Shown here: piece by piece, positions 34,664-42,908 of the stretch
Layout: each line of letters begins with the position of its first letter
Numbering within the stretch: position 1 is the first letter of the stretch
NCBI RefSeq assembly: GCF_900116295.1
Contig: NZ_FPAF01000013.1
Span: 1-64,000 of the forward strand
From: Bacillus sp. 103mf
GTDB lineage: Bacteria > Bacillota > Bacilli > Bacillales > Bacillaceae_G
Reading direction: 5' to 3'
DNA length: 64,000 nucleotides
Notes under the pieces: model-generated
Told to the model about the DNA's origin: nothing
The model's input: the letters and a program-made list of their open reading frames with translations, nothing else
Databases searched by the model: none
Translations under genes and position numbers: made by a program

Positions 34664-34936
34664 TTATTGACGCACGATTTTTTCTGTATCCTCTTTTTGA
34701 TACTTTTGCTTCGTTGCTTCGCCGCCTCGAAGGTGACGAATTGACTTATGGTAATCAAGAATTTCCTTCACTTCATTTGCGAGCTCTGGATTAATTTCTG
34801 GTAAGCGTTCTGTTAAATCTTTATGCACAGTACTTTTTGACACACCAAACTCCTTCGCAATAACACGAACTGTTTTTCTTGTCTCCACGATATACTTACC
34901 AATCTTGATTGTTCTCTCTTTGATGTAATCGTGCAC
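34664..34936 (-). CDS. spoIIID: Sporulation transcription factor SpoIIID
   Basis: This 90-residue DNA-binding protein starts with a GTG at 34936, eight bases after a strong GGGAGG site. The sequence from VHDYIKERTIKIGKYIVE through the helix-turn-helix VRVIAKEFGVSKSTVHKDL to RHLRGGEATKQKY is nearly that of B. subtilis SpoIIID (93 aa). In the mother cell it switches gene expression from sigma-E to sigma-K. An in-frame ATG at 35062 would add 42 unrelated residues and is rejected. Confidence 0.96.
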   Translation of the reverse strand: MHDYIKERTIKIGKYIVETRKTVRVIAKEFGVSKSTVHKDLTERLPEINPELANEVKEILDYHKSIRHLRGGEATKQKYQKEDTEKIVRQ

Positions 34937-35103
34937 ACCACTCGCCTCCCTAAATTGGATGTGAGAAGGGTGAAATGAGACTCGCTGCATGTGACTAGGC
35001 TGTAAGTTCGAGTGCTGTTTGTAAGCGCTACACTTTCTGGGATTTATAATGAAATGATCCACGATTTCTCACCTCAAACACTCTCTTTGCTTTGGTTTAT
35101 ACC

Positions 35104-35132
35104 ATTGTATTGCCCGCACTGTATTTATATGC
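35104..35132 (-). promoter_or_regulatory. Possible sigma-E promoter of spoIIID
   Basis: On the minus strand GCATATA (35132-35126) and AATACAAT (35111-35104) are 14 bp apart, near the sigma-E pattern. The leader to the GTG start would be about 160 nt, longer than I would expect. The rest of 34937-35256 shows no gene. Confidence 0.4.
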
Positions 35133-35231
35133 TACAAGTTCTCCATTTTTGCGGACTACAGTGACAAAAATTACATTTTTTTTTGAGAAATCGGTGAAAA
35201 ATGAAAGTTTTCCTTTTTGTACACAGGCAAC

Positions 35232-35261
35232 AAAAAATGACGCCTTCTAAAAAGCGTCATT
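35232..35261 (-). terminator. Terminator of the 45-aa membrane protein gene
   Basis: An 8-bp stem (AATGACGC with GCGTCATT) overlaps the stop codon and is followed by TTTTTTG on the minus strand. Confidence 0.85.
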
Positions 35262-35394
35262 CCTCTTGATCAAATTCTTCTTCCAAAAGGCTTTGATGGG
35301 GGACTTCTCTCTTACTTGCAATTAAATAATATAAGGAAAATAAAACAAATAATAAAATAAGTGCAATTGACACAACAAATAATAACGACAACAC
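35257..35394 (-). CDS. Small single-pass membrane protein, 45 aa
   Basis: A GTG start at 35394 lies seven bases after an excellent AAAGGAGGGG site. The product opens with a continuous hydrophobic segment (about residues 2-25, FVVSIALILLFVLFSLYYLI) and ends in a charged tail KREVPHQSLLEEEFDQEE. Its own terminator overlaps the stop codon, which supports a real gene. It lies between spoIIQ and spoIIID; a sporulation role would be a guess. I do not recognise the family. Confidence 0.75.
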   Translation of the reverse strand: MLSLLFVVSIALILLFVLFSLYYLIASKREVPHQSLLEEEFDQEE

Positions 35395-35491
35395 AATCCC
35401 CTCCTTTTAGTAATATATATTCGAGAATTCTGTCCAATTTCCTTGCCGTTACAAGGTTTTTTAGAGATACATTTTATTTTTATATAAAAAT

Positions 35492-35528
35492 AAAACCATC
35501 AACTCTCGCATAAAGAGTTGATGGTTTT
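35492..35528 (-). terminator. spoIIQ terminator
   Basis: A 15-bp stem (AAAACCATCAACTCT with AGAGTTGATGGTTTT) is followed by a T-rich run on the minus strand, just after the spoIIQ stop codon. Confidence 0.92.
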
Positions 35529-35533
35529 GTATA

Positions 35534-36547
35534 TTACTCTGCTTGCTCAGGAGAAGATGTATTTTCGTTCTCTGTTGAGCTATTTGTTGATTTTTCTTCT
35601 TTTTTCTTGTCATCAGCTGAGCCGCTTGTTGATTTTTCTTCTTTTTGCTTATCTTCAGCTGAACCGTTTGTTGATTTCTCTTCTTTTTGTTTATCTTCAG
35701 CTGAACCGCTTGTTGATTTCTCTTCTTTTTGTTTATCTTCAGCTGAGCCGCTTGTTGATTTTTCTTCTTTTTGCTTATCTTCGGCTGAGCCGTTTGTTGA
35801 TTTCTCTTCTTTTTGCTTATCTTCAGCTGAGCCGCTTGTTGATTTCTCTTCTTTTTTCTTTTCTTGTTTTTCAACTTTAATATCCGCAACAGATTTGTCA
35901 AAGTAACGCTCTGGGTTTACAGCAACATTATCTTTACGAACTTCGAAATGAACATGATAACCTGCATCTTTATTCACTTCACTTAATCCTGCTTTCCCTA
36001 ACACTTCACCTTGATTAATTTTCGCGCCTTTTTCCACTTTTACATTTCCTAAGCTTTGGTAAAACGTTGTAATACCATTGCCGTTGTCAACTGCTACAAC
36101 ATAGCCAAGAAGTGGATCTTTTTCCGCTTTTGTAACTGTTCCGCTTAATGCTGCTGTTACATCAAATTCTTTACCATTTTTCGCTGCGATATCGATTCCT
36201 GTATTCGCAGAGTATGTGTTGTTATAAAAAACAAGTGCTTGTTCTTGCTCCGCAGCTGCTGCCTTATCTTCGTAAAACTTCTTCTTTACAACAACTTCTG
36301 TACCATTTGCAGTTGGCATCTTCACGACTTCTGAAGATTTGATTACTGGCATTGTTGGATTTTCACCTTGACTTTGCTGCGTTGCTTCATTTTTCTCAGG
36401 CATCTTTTTCGTATTCGTTGCCTGATACCATAATGCAACTGTTAAAATGACTGCTGCACACACAATGTATAGTGTCGGGAATACCCAACGCTTTTGAAAT
36501 AAATGTACTACTTTTCGAGAAGACTTCTTGTTTTCCCTCTCTCTCAT
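35534..36547 (-). CDS. spoIIQ: Forespore engulfment protein SpoIIQ with repeat-expanded tail
   Basis: This 337-residue protein has one membrane segment (about 25-43) and a LytM/M23 domain (about 105-218). The first metal-ligand motif reads NTGID instead of HxGxD, while HVHFE is kept, so peptidase activity is probably lost, as in B. subtilis SpoIIQ. It pairs with SpoIIIAH across the septum to form the forespore-mother cell channel. Residues about 232-325 are seven tandem 14-residue units of the type KQKEEKSTSGSAED, making the protein longer than the 283 residues of B. subtilis. Confidence 0.92.
   Translation of the reverse strand: MRERENKKSSRKVVHLFQKRWVFPTLYIVCAAVILTVALWYQATNTKKMPEKNEATQQSQGENPTMPVIKSSEVVKMPTANGTEVVVKKKFYEDKAAAAEQEQALVFYNNTYSANTGIDIAAKNGKEFDVTAALSGTVTKAEKDPLLGYVVAVDNGNGITTFYQSLGNVKVEKGAKINQGEVLGKAGLSEVNKDAGYHVHFEVRKDNVAVNPERYFDKSVADIKVEKQEKKKEEKSTSGSAEDKQKEEKSTNGSAEDKQKEEKSTSGSAEDKQKEEKSTSGSAEDKQKEEKSTNGSAEDKQKEEKSTSGSADDKKKEEKSTNSSTENENTSSPEQAE
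35575..35862 (-). repeat. 42-bp in-frame tandem repeats in spoIIQ
   Basis: Seven units of 42 bp encode a Lys/Glu/Ser-rich 14-residue motif. Units alternate between STSGSAED and STNGSAED; the outermost ones are degenerate. Because the unit length is divisible by three, other frames stay open and create spurious overlapping readings. Confidence 0.9.
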
Positions 36548-36568
36548 TCTATCATCACCTCAGCAATC

Positions 36569-36597
36569 ATTTTGAACAAGATTCACGCATCCTATAC
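36569..36597 (-). promoter_or_regulatory. Possible sigma-F promoter of spoIIQ
   Basis: GTATA (36597-36593) is followed after about 15 bp by TGTTCAAAAT (36578-36569) on the minus strand, close to the sigma-F pattern. It lies 22 bp before the spoIIQ start at 36547. Confidence 0.4.
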
Positions 36598-36680
36598 AAC
36601 CTACAACCAATTACTTTTCGACAAAGTTTGTAAAATTATGCATAAAAAACGAAAAATTTCCGAGGAAATGATGAAAAAAG

Positions 36681-36711
36681 AAAAAACTGAGCGTTTTCAG
36701 CTCAGTTTTTT
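36681..36711. terminator. Terminator of the ABC-2 exporter operon
   Basis: A 12-bp stem (AAAAAACTGAGC with GCTCAGTTTTTT) overlaps the permease stop codon; T runs occur on both sides. Confidence 0.88.
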
Positions 36712-37420
36712 AGTCTAGTTGTTTCTTTTTATAGACAAAGAGAAACAGAATAAACGTAATCAAAATCCAAACGGAGATATTTATTACATTTTCACTCAAT
36801 GCAGAAAAGCCTTTTCCCTCTAATGCACCTGTAATTGCATTAAAAATATGATTTGTCGGGATATGATAGAGAATTTTTTTTACAATTTCATTCTTCACAA
36901 AGAGATGCAATAAAGGCCCTGCAAAAAAAATCATCATAATTGGTGTGCCAAGCACAGAAACTTGCACTAGGTTTTTAGCTAAAAGACCAATCATTGTCCC
37001 TATTATAATAAATAGCAGTACTCCCAATAAAATAATGATCATTAATAAAAAGACATTTCCCTTTAACGTATCTAACAAAAATAAACTTATTATACTTAAA
37101 AAGAACGATAAAACCATAATTGGCAAAGACTTCCCTAAAATGACTTCTATAGGAGAAGCTGGTGATAGCATCATAACACGAAGAGTATGTTTTTCTTTTT
37201 CTTCTGCAATCAGAGTCGCTTGTGTAATTGTTGTCACCATACTCAATACCATAATAACTACAATTCCCGCTAGAAGCTCTTTCTCGCCCCTCATTTGTTG
37301 ATAAAATAACGCTAAACCAAGTGGTAAAATTGCCATTAATAATACTTGTGCATTCGTTTTTAAATCTTGCATCTCTTTCCGTAAAATCGCCGAAAACCTC
37401 TTCATAGAAAATGTCATCAT
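36710..37420 (-). CDS. ABC-2 type exporter permease
   Basis: This 236-residue membrane protein has six hydrophobic segments. The first loop contains LIAEEKEKHTLRVMMLSPASPIEVILGK, the conserved coupling region of ABC-2 permeases (NatB/YhaP-like). It overlaps the ATPase gene by four bases. Together they would export a peptide, lipid or drug; the substrate is unknown. Confidence 0.87.
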   Translation of the reverse strand: MMTFSMKRFSAILRKEMQDLKTNAQVLLMAILPLGLALFYQQMRGEKELLAGIVVIMVLSMVTTITQATLIAEEKEKHTLRVMMLSPASPIEVILGKSLPIMVLSFFLSIISLFLLDTLKGNVFLLMIIILLGVLLFIIIGTMIGLLAKNLVQVSVLGTPIMMIFFAGPLLHLFVKNEIVKKILYHIPTNHIFNAITGALEGKGFSALSENVINISVWILITFILFLFVYKKKQLD

Positions 37421-38259
37421 AATCCCCTCCCAGTTACTTCAATGAAAATATCCCCGAGCGTCGGTTCATAAGAATGAATCGATAGTAATTCACCTTTTTT
37501 CATCCATTCTGAAATACGTTTTGCTCCTAATTCATCTTTTTGCACTGTTTCTTTTTTCTTATCTTTTAACACAACTTCAATTTTATCTTTCGCGTATTGT
37601 AAACGGAGGTTTTCTGGCGTATCAAGCGCGACAATTTCCCCGCCGCATAAGAATGCGATGCGCTCGCAAAGTGTTTCTGCTTCATCCATATTGTGTGTTG
37701 TTAAGAAGATTGTTGTCCCTTCTTTATTTAAATCTCTTAAGATGTTATGAATGTTTTGAACATTTGCTGGGTCAAGCGCGGAAGTTGGTTCATCTAAGAA
37801 AAGGATATCCGGCTTATGAAGAATCGCCCTTGCTAGTGTCACACGCTGCTTCATTCCTTTTGACAGCTTTTTCACTTGTGTTTTTTTATCATCTAATAAG
37901 TTCACTTGTGCTAACACTTCATCGATTCGCTCTTTTGGACAATTGTACAAGTCACAAAATAATAGTAAGTTATCATAAATGCTAAGTCTTTCATATAAGC
38001 CGCTGTTATCTGTTAAAATGCCAATTCGTTTATAATCAATGCTTCCTGGTCCTGTAAGATCTTGCCCTAACACTTTTACCGTTCCTACACTATGAAGTAA
38101 CTGAGCGGTTAAGATTTTTACAGTTGTTGTTTTTCCAGACCCACTTGGCCCAAGAAACCCGAAGATTTCTCCTTGTTTCACTTCAATATTTACATTGCGA
38201 AGCGCTGTTTTACTATCGAAGGTTTTCATCACGTCTTTCATTTCAATTGCCAACGTCAT
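37417..38259 (-). CDS. ABC exporter ATP-binding protein
   Basis: This 280-residue ATPase has Walker A GPSGSGKTTT near 38, signature LSKGMKQRVTLARA near 132, and Walker B ILFLDEPTSALDP near 152. It is followed by the extra C-terminal domain typical of ABC-2 drug and peptide exporters. The ATG at 38259 follows AAAGGGG; a longer in-frame reading to 38283 overlaps that site. The upstream ABC-LytTR fusion gene is its likely regulator. Confidence 0.9.
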   Translation of the reverse strand: MTLAIEMKDVMKTFDSKTALRNVNIEVKQGEIFGFLGPSGSGKTTTVKILTAQLLHSVGTVKVLGQDLTGPGSIDYKRIGILTDNSGLYERLSIYDNLLLFCDLYNCPKERIDEVLAQVNLLDDKKTQVKKLSKGMKQRVTLARAILHKPDILFLDEPTSALDPANVQNIHNILRDLNKEGTTIFLTTHNMDEAETLCERIAFLCGGEIVALDTPENLRLQYAKDKIEVVLKDKKKETVQKDELGAKRISEWMKKGELLSIHSYEPTLGDIFIEVTGRGL

Positions 38260-38376
38260 TACGTCATCCCCTTTGCTTTTCATTTATAGATGAAACTCGC
38301 TTCAGCGAATTTCGTTTGTTCGTTTCGTTTTTCTTGACTCAATCATATGAAAAACAAAGGGGCCTTGCAGTAAAAT

Positions 38377-38403
38377 ACCGGTAAAAGGAGTATTTTTACC
38401 GGT
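38377..38403. promoter_or_regulatory. Palindrome and short direct repeats, possible LytTR operator
   Basis: ACCGGTAAAA (38377-38386) pairs with TTTTACCGGT (38394-38403) around a 7-bp centre. A further GTAAAA at 38370 gives GTAAAA twice, 11 bp apart, which is near the helical spacing of LytTR-type half sites. It lies about 120 bp upstream of the exporter ATPase gene and about 80 bp downstream of the LytTR fusion gene. Confidence 0.4.
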
Positions 38404-38481
38404 GAATGGAGCATAGTTTTAGCTCATTGAAACACCATAAGAGGCGAGTGAAATAATTATTGGGGTTAACGCAGCATACGT

Positions 38482-39489
38482 TTACAATCCAATTACATCT
38501 TTCAATTCATCCATTCTTCCTTTTGACAGCGGAATCGATGTTTTTCGTTCATCATCAAGAATTAAACTGTAGCTGTTTCGCGTCCATGTAATCACTTCTC
38601 GTACACGTTGTAAGTTCACGAGGTAAGAGCGGTGACACCTGAAGAATCCGAATCCTTTTAGACGCTCTTCTAATTCACTTAACGTAAGCGCGCAAATATA
38701 ATCTCCATCACGCACATGAATATGTGTAATCCCATTTTGTGTTTCAATAAATTGAATTTCCATTGGATCCAATAAAATAATTTTATCGTTTACTTTTGCT
38801 GGGATACGTTCTAATTTCATTTGCGGAATCATTTCGATTACCTTTTCGTCTTCCACTTCCCCCTGTTCCTCTTGCTCGATTTCCACTTTTTTCACACCAT
38901 CTTGATGTAACACATACACGTCCTCCGTTAAAGATAAAGCATCCGAAAGAAAGGCAGAAGTAATAAAAATCGCTTTTCCTGTCTCTTTTAATTTTGTAAT
39001 GACATTTCGAATAATGATTGTACTTTCAATATCTAAGTTTTGTTCCGGTTCTTCCAAAATAACAAGGTCTGGATTATGTATCATACTCCTTCCAATATGA
39101 AGGCGGCGTTTCTCAGAAAAGGTTAATTCCTTTATCTTTACCTCTTTTTTATCTAGAAGACCCACAAGCTGGACAACTTCATCTACCGATAATCCATTAC
39201 CATATAATCCTCGCAAAAAAGTAAAGTAATCTTTTACCGTTAAGCGTTCGTACGCCTCATCATCTAAAAAACAAAAGCCGATTCGAGAAAAAGAATGTTT
39301 CCCAAGCGGCTGTCCATCAAATAACACAGTCCCCGTCGATGCTTCTTCTTCTCCCATAATAATGCGGTGCAACGTTTTACCAATATGATTATTGCATTGC
39401 AGTACAACACACTGTCCATTCTCGATTTCTAACTGAATAGATGGCAAAACATTCGTCTTTGCCAATTGGTTCAGTTCTAATAACGCCAT
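38482..39489 (-). CDS. ABC-ATPase-like / LytTR fusion regulator
   Basis: This 335-residue protein joins an ABC-type nucleotide-binding domain (about 1-205) to a C-terminal LytTR DNA-binding domain (about 235-333, with GFGFFRCHRSYLVNLQRV). The ABC part is degenerate: the P-loop reads NNHIGKT, the signature reads LTFSEKRRLHIGRS, and the H-loop His is replaced in ITSAFL, while the Walker B-like VILEEPEQNLD is kept. An acidic linker (about 205-225) connects them. It probably senses the state of the adjacent exporter and controls its transcription. Confidence 0.85.
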   Translation of the reverse strand: MALLELNQLAKTNVLPSIQLEIENGQCVVLQCNNHIGKTLHRIIMGEEEASTGTVLFDGQPLGKHSFSRIGFCFLDDEAYERLTVKDYFTFLRGLYGNGLSVDEVVQLVGLLDKKEVKIKELTFSEKRRLHIGRSMIHNPDLVILEEPEQNLDIESTIIIRNVITKLKETGKAIFITSAFLSDALSLTEDVYVLHQDGVKKVEIEQEEQGEVEDEKVIEMIPQMKLERIPAKVNDKIILLDPMEIQFIETQNGITHIHVRDGDYICALTLSELEERLKGFGFFRCHRSYLVNLQRVREVITWTRNSYSLILDDERKTSIPLSKGRMDELKDVIGL

Positions 39490-39678
39490 CCTCTCACCCC
39501 TATGTTGGTTTTTTGTTCCATTATATCAGACGTTATATGGAAATCCGTGATAAAATTCCCAATATTATAAGATTACGATTCATACGTAATGCGAGGGGAA
39601 CAGATTTGCAAAACCACATCATCTATTCCTTTCACAGAAATAGGCTACCTCACATCGAGGTAGCCTGCTTTTACCTTT

Positions 39679-41288
39679 TTACTTCACCATATAACTCTTC
39701 AGCTGATCGCGAAGCGCTCGCTTCAAGAACTTCCCGACAGATGTTTTCGGGATTTCTTCTACAAATAAAATGTCGTCTGGCATCCACCATTTTGGAAATT
39801 GACTTTCTAATAAATCGTAGAGCTCTTCTTGATTGACCATTTCTCCTTCTTTTAAAACGACACATGCAACAGGACGCTCTTGCCATTTTTCATGTGGAAC
39901 AGCAACAACAGATGCTTCTAATACTTTTTCGTGTGTCATTAAAGCGTTTTCTAAATCGACGGAAGAAATCCATTCGCCGCCGCTTTTAATCAAATCTTTT
40001 GTGCGATCAGCAATTTTAATAAAGCCTTCCGGGTCCACTGTTACGATATCGCCTGTGTGCAGCCAGCCATCTTTCATCGCTTCTTCAGTGCGTTCATCAT
40101 TATAATAGCTGCCGGCAATCCATGGTCCGCGAAGGCAAAGCTCTCCCATTTCTTCACCGTCCCACTTAATCTCACCGTTTTGACCAATTACCTTCATTTC
40201 AAGGCCTGGGAATAAATAACCTTGGCGAGAACGAAGCTCATAATATTCTTCTTTCGGTAAATCACGTTGATACGATTTCGGACAGTTAATGACAACAGCC
40301 GGACTTGTTTCCGTCATTCCGTAGATTTGTCTGAACGCAATTTCATATTTTTCTTCATATGTGCGAATCATACCTTTTGGTGCTGCCGATCCGCCTGACC
40401 ATATCGTACGAATGCTGCTAATATCATACGGATACTTTTCAAGCTCTTGCAGTAAACCAATCCAAATGGTCGGGACGCCAGCAGTAATCGTTACTTTCTC
40501 ACGTTCAATTAACTCTGCTAAAATTTCCGAAGTAAAGTGCGGTCCTGGTAAGACAAGCTTTGTACCGAACCATGTACTTGCAAATGGAAGTCCCCACGCA
40601 TTTACATGGAACATCGGAACAACAGGCATACACGTATCTGCTTCTGATATGCCCCCTCCGTCTACAAGTCCAAGCGTATACTATGGAGTGCAATACTACG
40701 ATGCGTGTACACGACGCCTTTCGGTTTTCCTGTCGTCGCGGAAGTATAGCACATGCCAGCAGGTGCTTTCTCGTCTAAATCTGTTACAAATTGAAATGTT
40801 TCATCGCCTTCTTCGAGGAGTTTATCATAGTGATATGCTGGTGATAGTGTTGTATGAGGTAGTGCATCGTCATCCGTCATAATAATAAATGCTTTCACAT
40901 GAGGAATTTCGTTTCGAATACTTTCTAATATAGAAACCATATCTTCATCTACGAAAATAATTTTATCGTCGGCGTGGTTAATAATGTAGGAAATGTGTTC
41001 TGCAGAAAGGCGTAAATTAATTGTATGTAATACAGCTCCGATTCCTGGAATCGCAAAATATGCTTCTAAATGGCGGTGATGATTCCAGGCAATTGTTCCT
41101 ACTTTATCTCCTGTCTCAATTCCCATTTTCCTTAATACACCTGCAAGCTTTCTTGTCCGCTTTGCAATTTCTCCGTACGTTAATGTTTGAATGCGCGATG
41201 CCGTACGCGAGACAACTTCCTTTTTTGGAAAGTACTTCTCTGCCCGTTCCATCATTGCCGGAATGAGAAGCGGTACATCCATCATCAT
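39679..41288 (-). pseudogene. Long-chain acyl-CoA ligase (AMP-binding), frameshifted
   Basis: Two adjacent readings make one AMP-binding enzyme. 41288-40662 encodes the N-terminal part up to the P-loop-like YTSATTGKPKGVVYTHRS. 40629-39679 continues with VVPMFHVNAWGLPF, YGMTETSP, the GWLHTGDI motif and the catalytic Lys in KTSVGKFLKRAL. The frame changes between them: after HSI the expected ALGLVDGGG is restored if one base (a C on the plus strand) is added at about 40676. The gene would encode about 535 residues. It is either a recent pseudogene or a sequencing error. Its role would be fatty-acid activation. Confidence 0.88.
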
Positions 41289-41419
41289 CTTACATGCCCC
41301 CTGTTATCATTGTATATATTTAAAGATACAACTGTATTATAACATGACAAACATGTGCAAAAATCAACAATCTTTCTTACCTTTTCTACAAAGTCTGACA
41401 CAGAATTACAACAATTCTA
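41289..41419. other. Upstream region of the acyl-CoA ligase
   Basis: This part of the 397-bp gap holds the presumed ligase promoter; no clear consensus pair or gene is visible. The remainder is bcr1 copy D and the spoIID terminator. Confidence 0.4.
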
Positions 41420-41577
41420 TTTATCCCGCATTAACGGGCAGTAATACTCCCGCCTCAAAATTCAGCGAAAGCAAAGAAGTTAGGCGGGAGATAAACTGCC
41501 CGTAAAAGCCCGATTGGTGAGGGCTGATAATCAGTGGGGGATGAAGAAAACCCCCACTGATTAAAGTTTCACTTTAT
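41420..41577 (-). repeat. bcr1-type repeat, copy D (full length)
   Basis: A 158-bp element flanked by TTTAT (41420-41424 and 41573-41577). It is the reverse complement of copy A over almost its full length. The two copies differ by a small indel near 41506-41520 and scattered changes (for example GGCGGGAG for GGTGGGAG in both stem arms, which keeps pairing). Confidence 0.85.
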
Positions 41578-41656
41578 TTAAGGCAATGTATTCGTATCAG
41601 GGCTACCGTTCGACACACTGTAAAGATTGTTCGATAAAACGAAACATCCATATATG

Positions 41657-41686
41657 AAAAAGCATAGCGCCGCCGCACTATGCTTT
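41657..41686 (-). terminator. spoIID terminator
   Basis: A stem (AAAGCATAG with CTATGCTTT) overlaps the spoIID stop codon and ends in TTTTT on the minus strand. Confidence 0.8.
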
Positions 41687-42708
41687 CACTTCTTCGCCGT
41701 CAATTTCCCCTCATACTGATTCAGCGGTGAAATTGCCACACCTTTATAATAATGCGCAACAATATCTGTATATACCTTCCCTTCCTTCGCCATTCCGTTT
41801 GCACCGTACTGGCTCATTCCAACGCCGTGACCATATCCTTTCGTTGTGATAACAATTTGATTCCCTTGCTGCTTCCACGTAAAATCAGAGGAACGTAAGC
41901 CTAATTTGTCCCTCACATCTTTTCCTGTTAATGTCTTTCCTTGAAAGTCAACTTCCTTAACGCGCTTTCCTTCTGTGCGTTCTTTAATGTTGCCAATATT
42001 TCCATTTGCTAACACTTTTACGCCAAGGCGCTTTTGAAAGTCAGCAACAGTAAAAGTTTGTTCACTCGTAAATTTTGGTGCTTGTTGATCCCAAGGACTA
42101 TTTACACTTTTTAAATACGGATAGTCACTGCCCCAATAATCGGCGGCATTTTCTGTATAGCCATTGCTTGTCGAGAAAAATGACGCTGTAATCGGGCTGC
42201 CTTCATACGTTAAAACTTGTCCGGCTGTTTTTGATACCGCTTCTTCAATACGCTTCATTTTGCCTTCGTACTCTTTGCCCCACTGTTCTTTTAGCTCCGC
42301 TTTACTTTTGTACACTTGATTGTCTACCGTATCTGTTACGTCCGCTTTATTTTGAAGCCTTTGTTCACTTAACATACGCTTCACAACGAATGTACGTGCC
42401 GTTAATGCCTGTGCCTTTAATGCTTCCATTTCAAAGTTTGCCGGCATTTCTGCAGCAACAACGCCAGCAACATAGTCTTCAATTGAAACAGTTTCGGTCT
42501 TTTTTTGCTGACTGCGATACACAGATACTTGCACATCAGTTTTTGTAGGAGAGGGAGCTGGCATGTCTTGTGTGGACTTAGGAGCAGAAGGTGAATGATT
42601 CTTGCCTTCTTTAACTTTTCCAAACGGAAAAACAAGCGCGCTTGGTACAATAATCACTAACGCTACTAACAGCACTATGATGACGATAATGGGCTTTGTC
42701 GTTTTCAT
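41686..42708 (-). CDS. spoIID: Stage II sporulation protein D
   Basis: This 340-residue protein has an N-terminal membrane segment (about 6-28) and a SpoIID domain. It contains [20 protein letters not shown] near 78, QVYKSK near 125, and the conserved [13 protein letters not shown] near 295. SpoIID is a lytic transglycosylase acting with SpoIIM and SpoIIP in engulfment. It follows murA as in B. subtilis. The 200-bp gap upstream should hold its sigma-E promoter, which I could not place with confidence. Confidence 0.95.
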   Translation of the reverse strand: MKTTKPIIVIIVLLVALVIIVPSALVFPFGKVKEGKNHSPSAPKSTQDMPAPSPTKTDVQVSVYRSQQKKTETVSIEDYVAGVVAAEMPANFEMEALKAQALTARTFVVKRMLSEQRLQNKADVTDTVDNQVYKSKAELKEQWGKEYEGKMKRIEEAVSKTAGQVLTYEGSPITASFFSTSNGYTENAADYWGSDYPYLKSVNSPWDQQAPKFTSEQTFTVADFQKRLGVKVLANGNIGNIKERTEGKRVKEVDFQGKTLTGKDVRDKLGLRSSDFTWKQQGNQIVITTKGYGHGVGMSQYGANGMAKEGKVYTDIVAHYYKGVAISPLNQYEGKLTAKK

Positions 42709-42867
42709 TATCTTCCTCCACTATGAAATTAGACTCATTTCATTCTTATGGAGTAAGACAAGCATTTAGAACACGTTCTTTTTCACCTGATTCTTATTTA
42801 AATTTTTAGAATTTTTAATGAAACAGGCATAAATATTATGTTTCTTGACTATAACAATAAGAGTACA

Positions 42868-42903
42868 TAAAAAATAGCTTCCATGCCTTTGCATAGAAGC
42901 TAT
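42868..42903 (-). terminator. murA terminator
   Basis: A 13-bp stem with one mismatch (ATAGCTTC/ATGC arms) is followed by TTTTTTATG on the minus strand, six bases after the murA stop codon. Confidence 0.9.
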
Positions 42904-42908
42904 CCTTA

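Noticed and set aside
35575-35862. CRISPR-like regular repeats in spoIIQ and nuoC
   Set aside because: Units are directly tandem without unique spacers and are in frame within conserved proteins; no cas genes are present.
35461-35906. Open frames on both strands over the spoIIQ repeats
   Set aside because: They are by-products of 42-bp tandem repeats; only the SpoIIQ frame has a conserved domain, start and terminator.
39679-41288. Two separate functional genes for the two acyl-CoA ligase halves
   Set aside because: Each half lacks required domains, the second has no ribosome site at its apparent start, and one inserted base restores a continuous enzyme.
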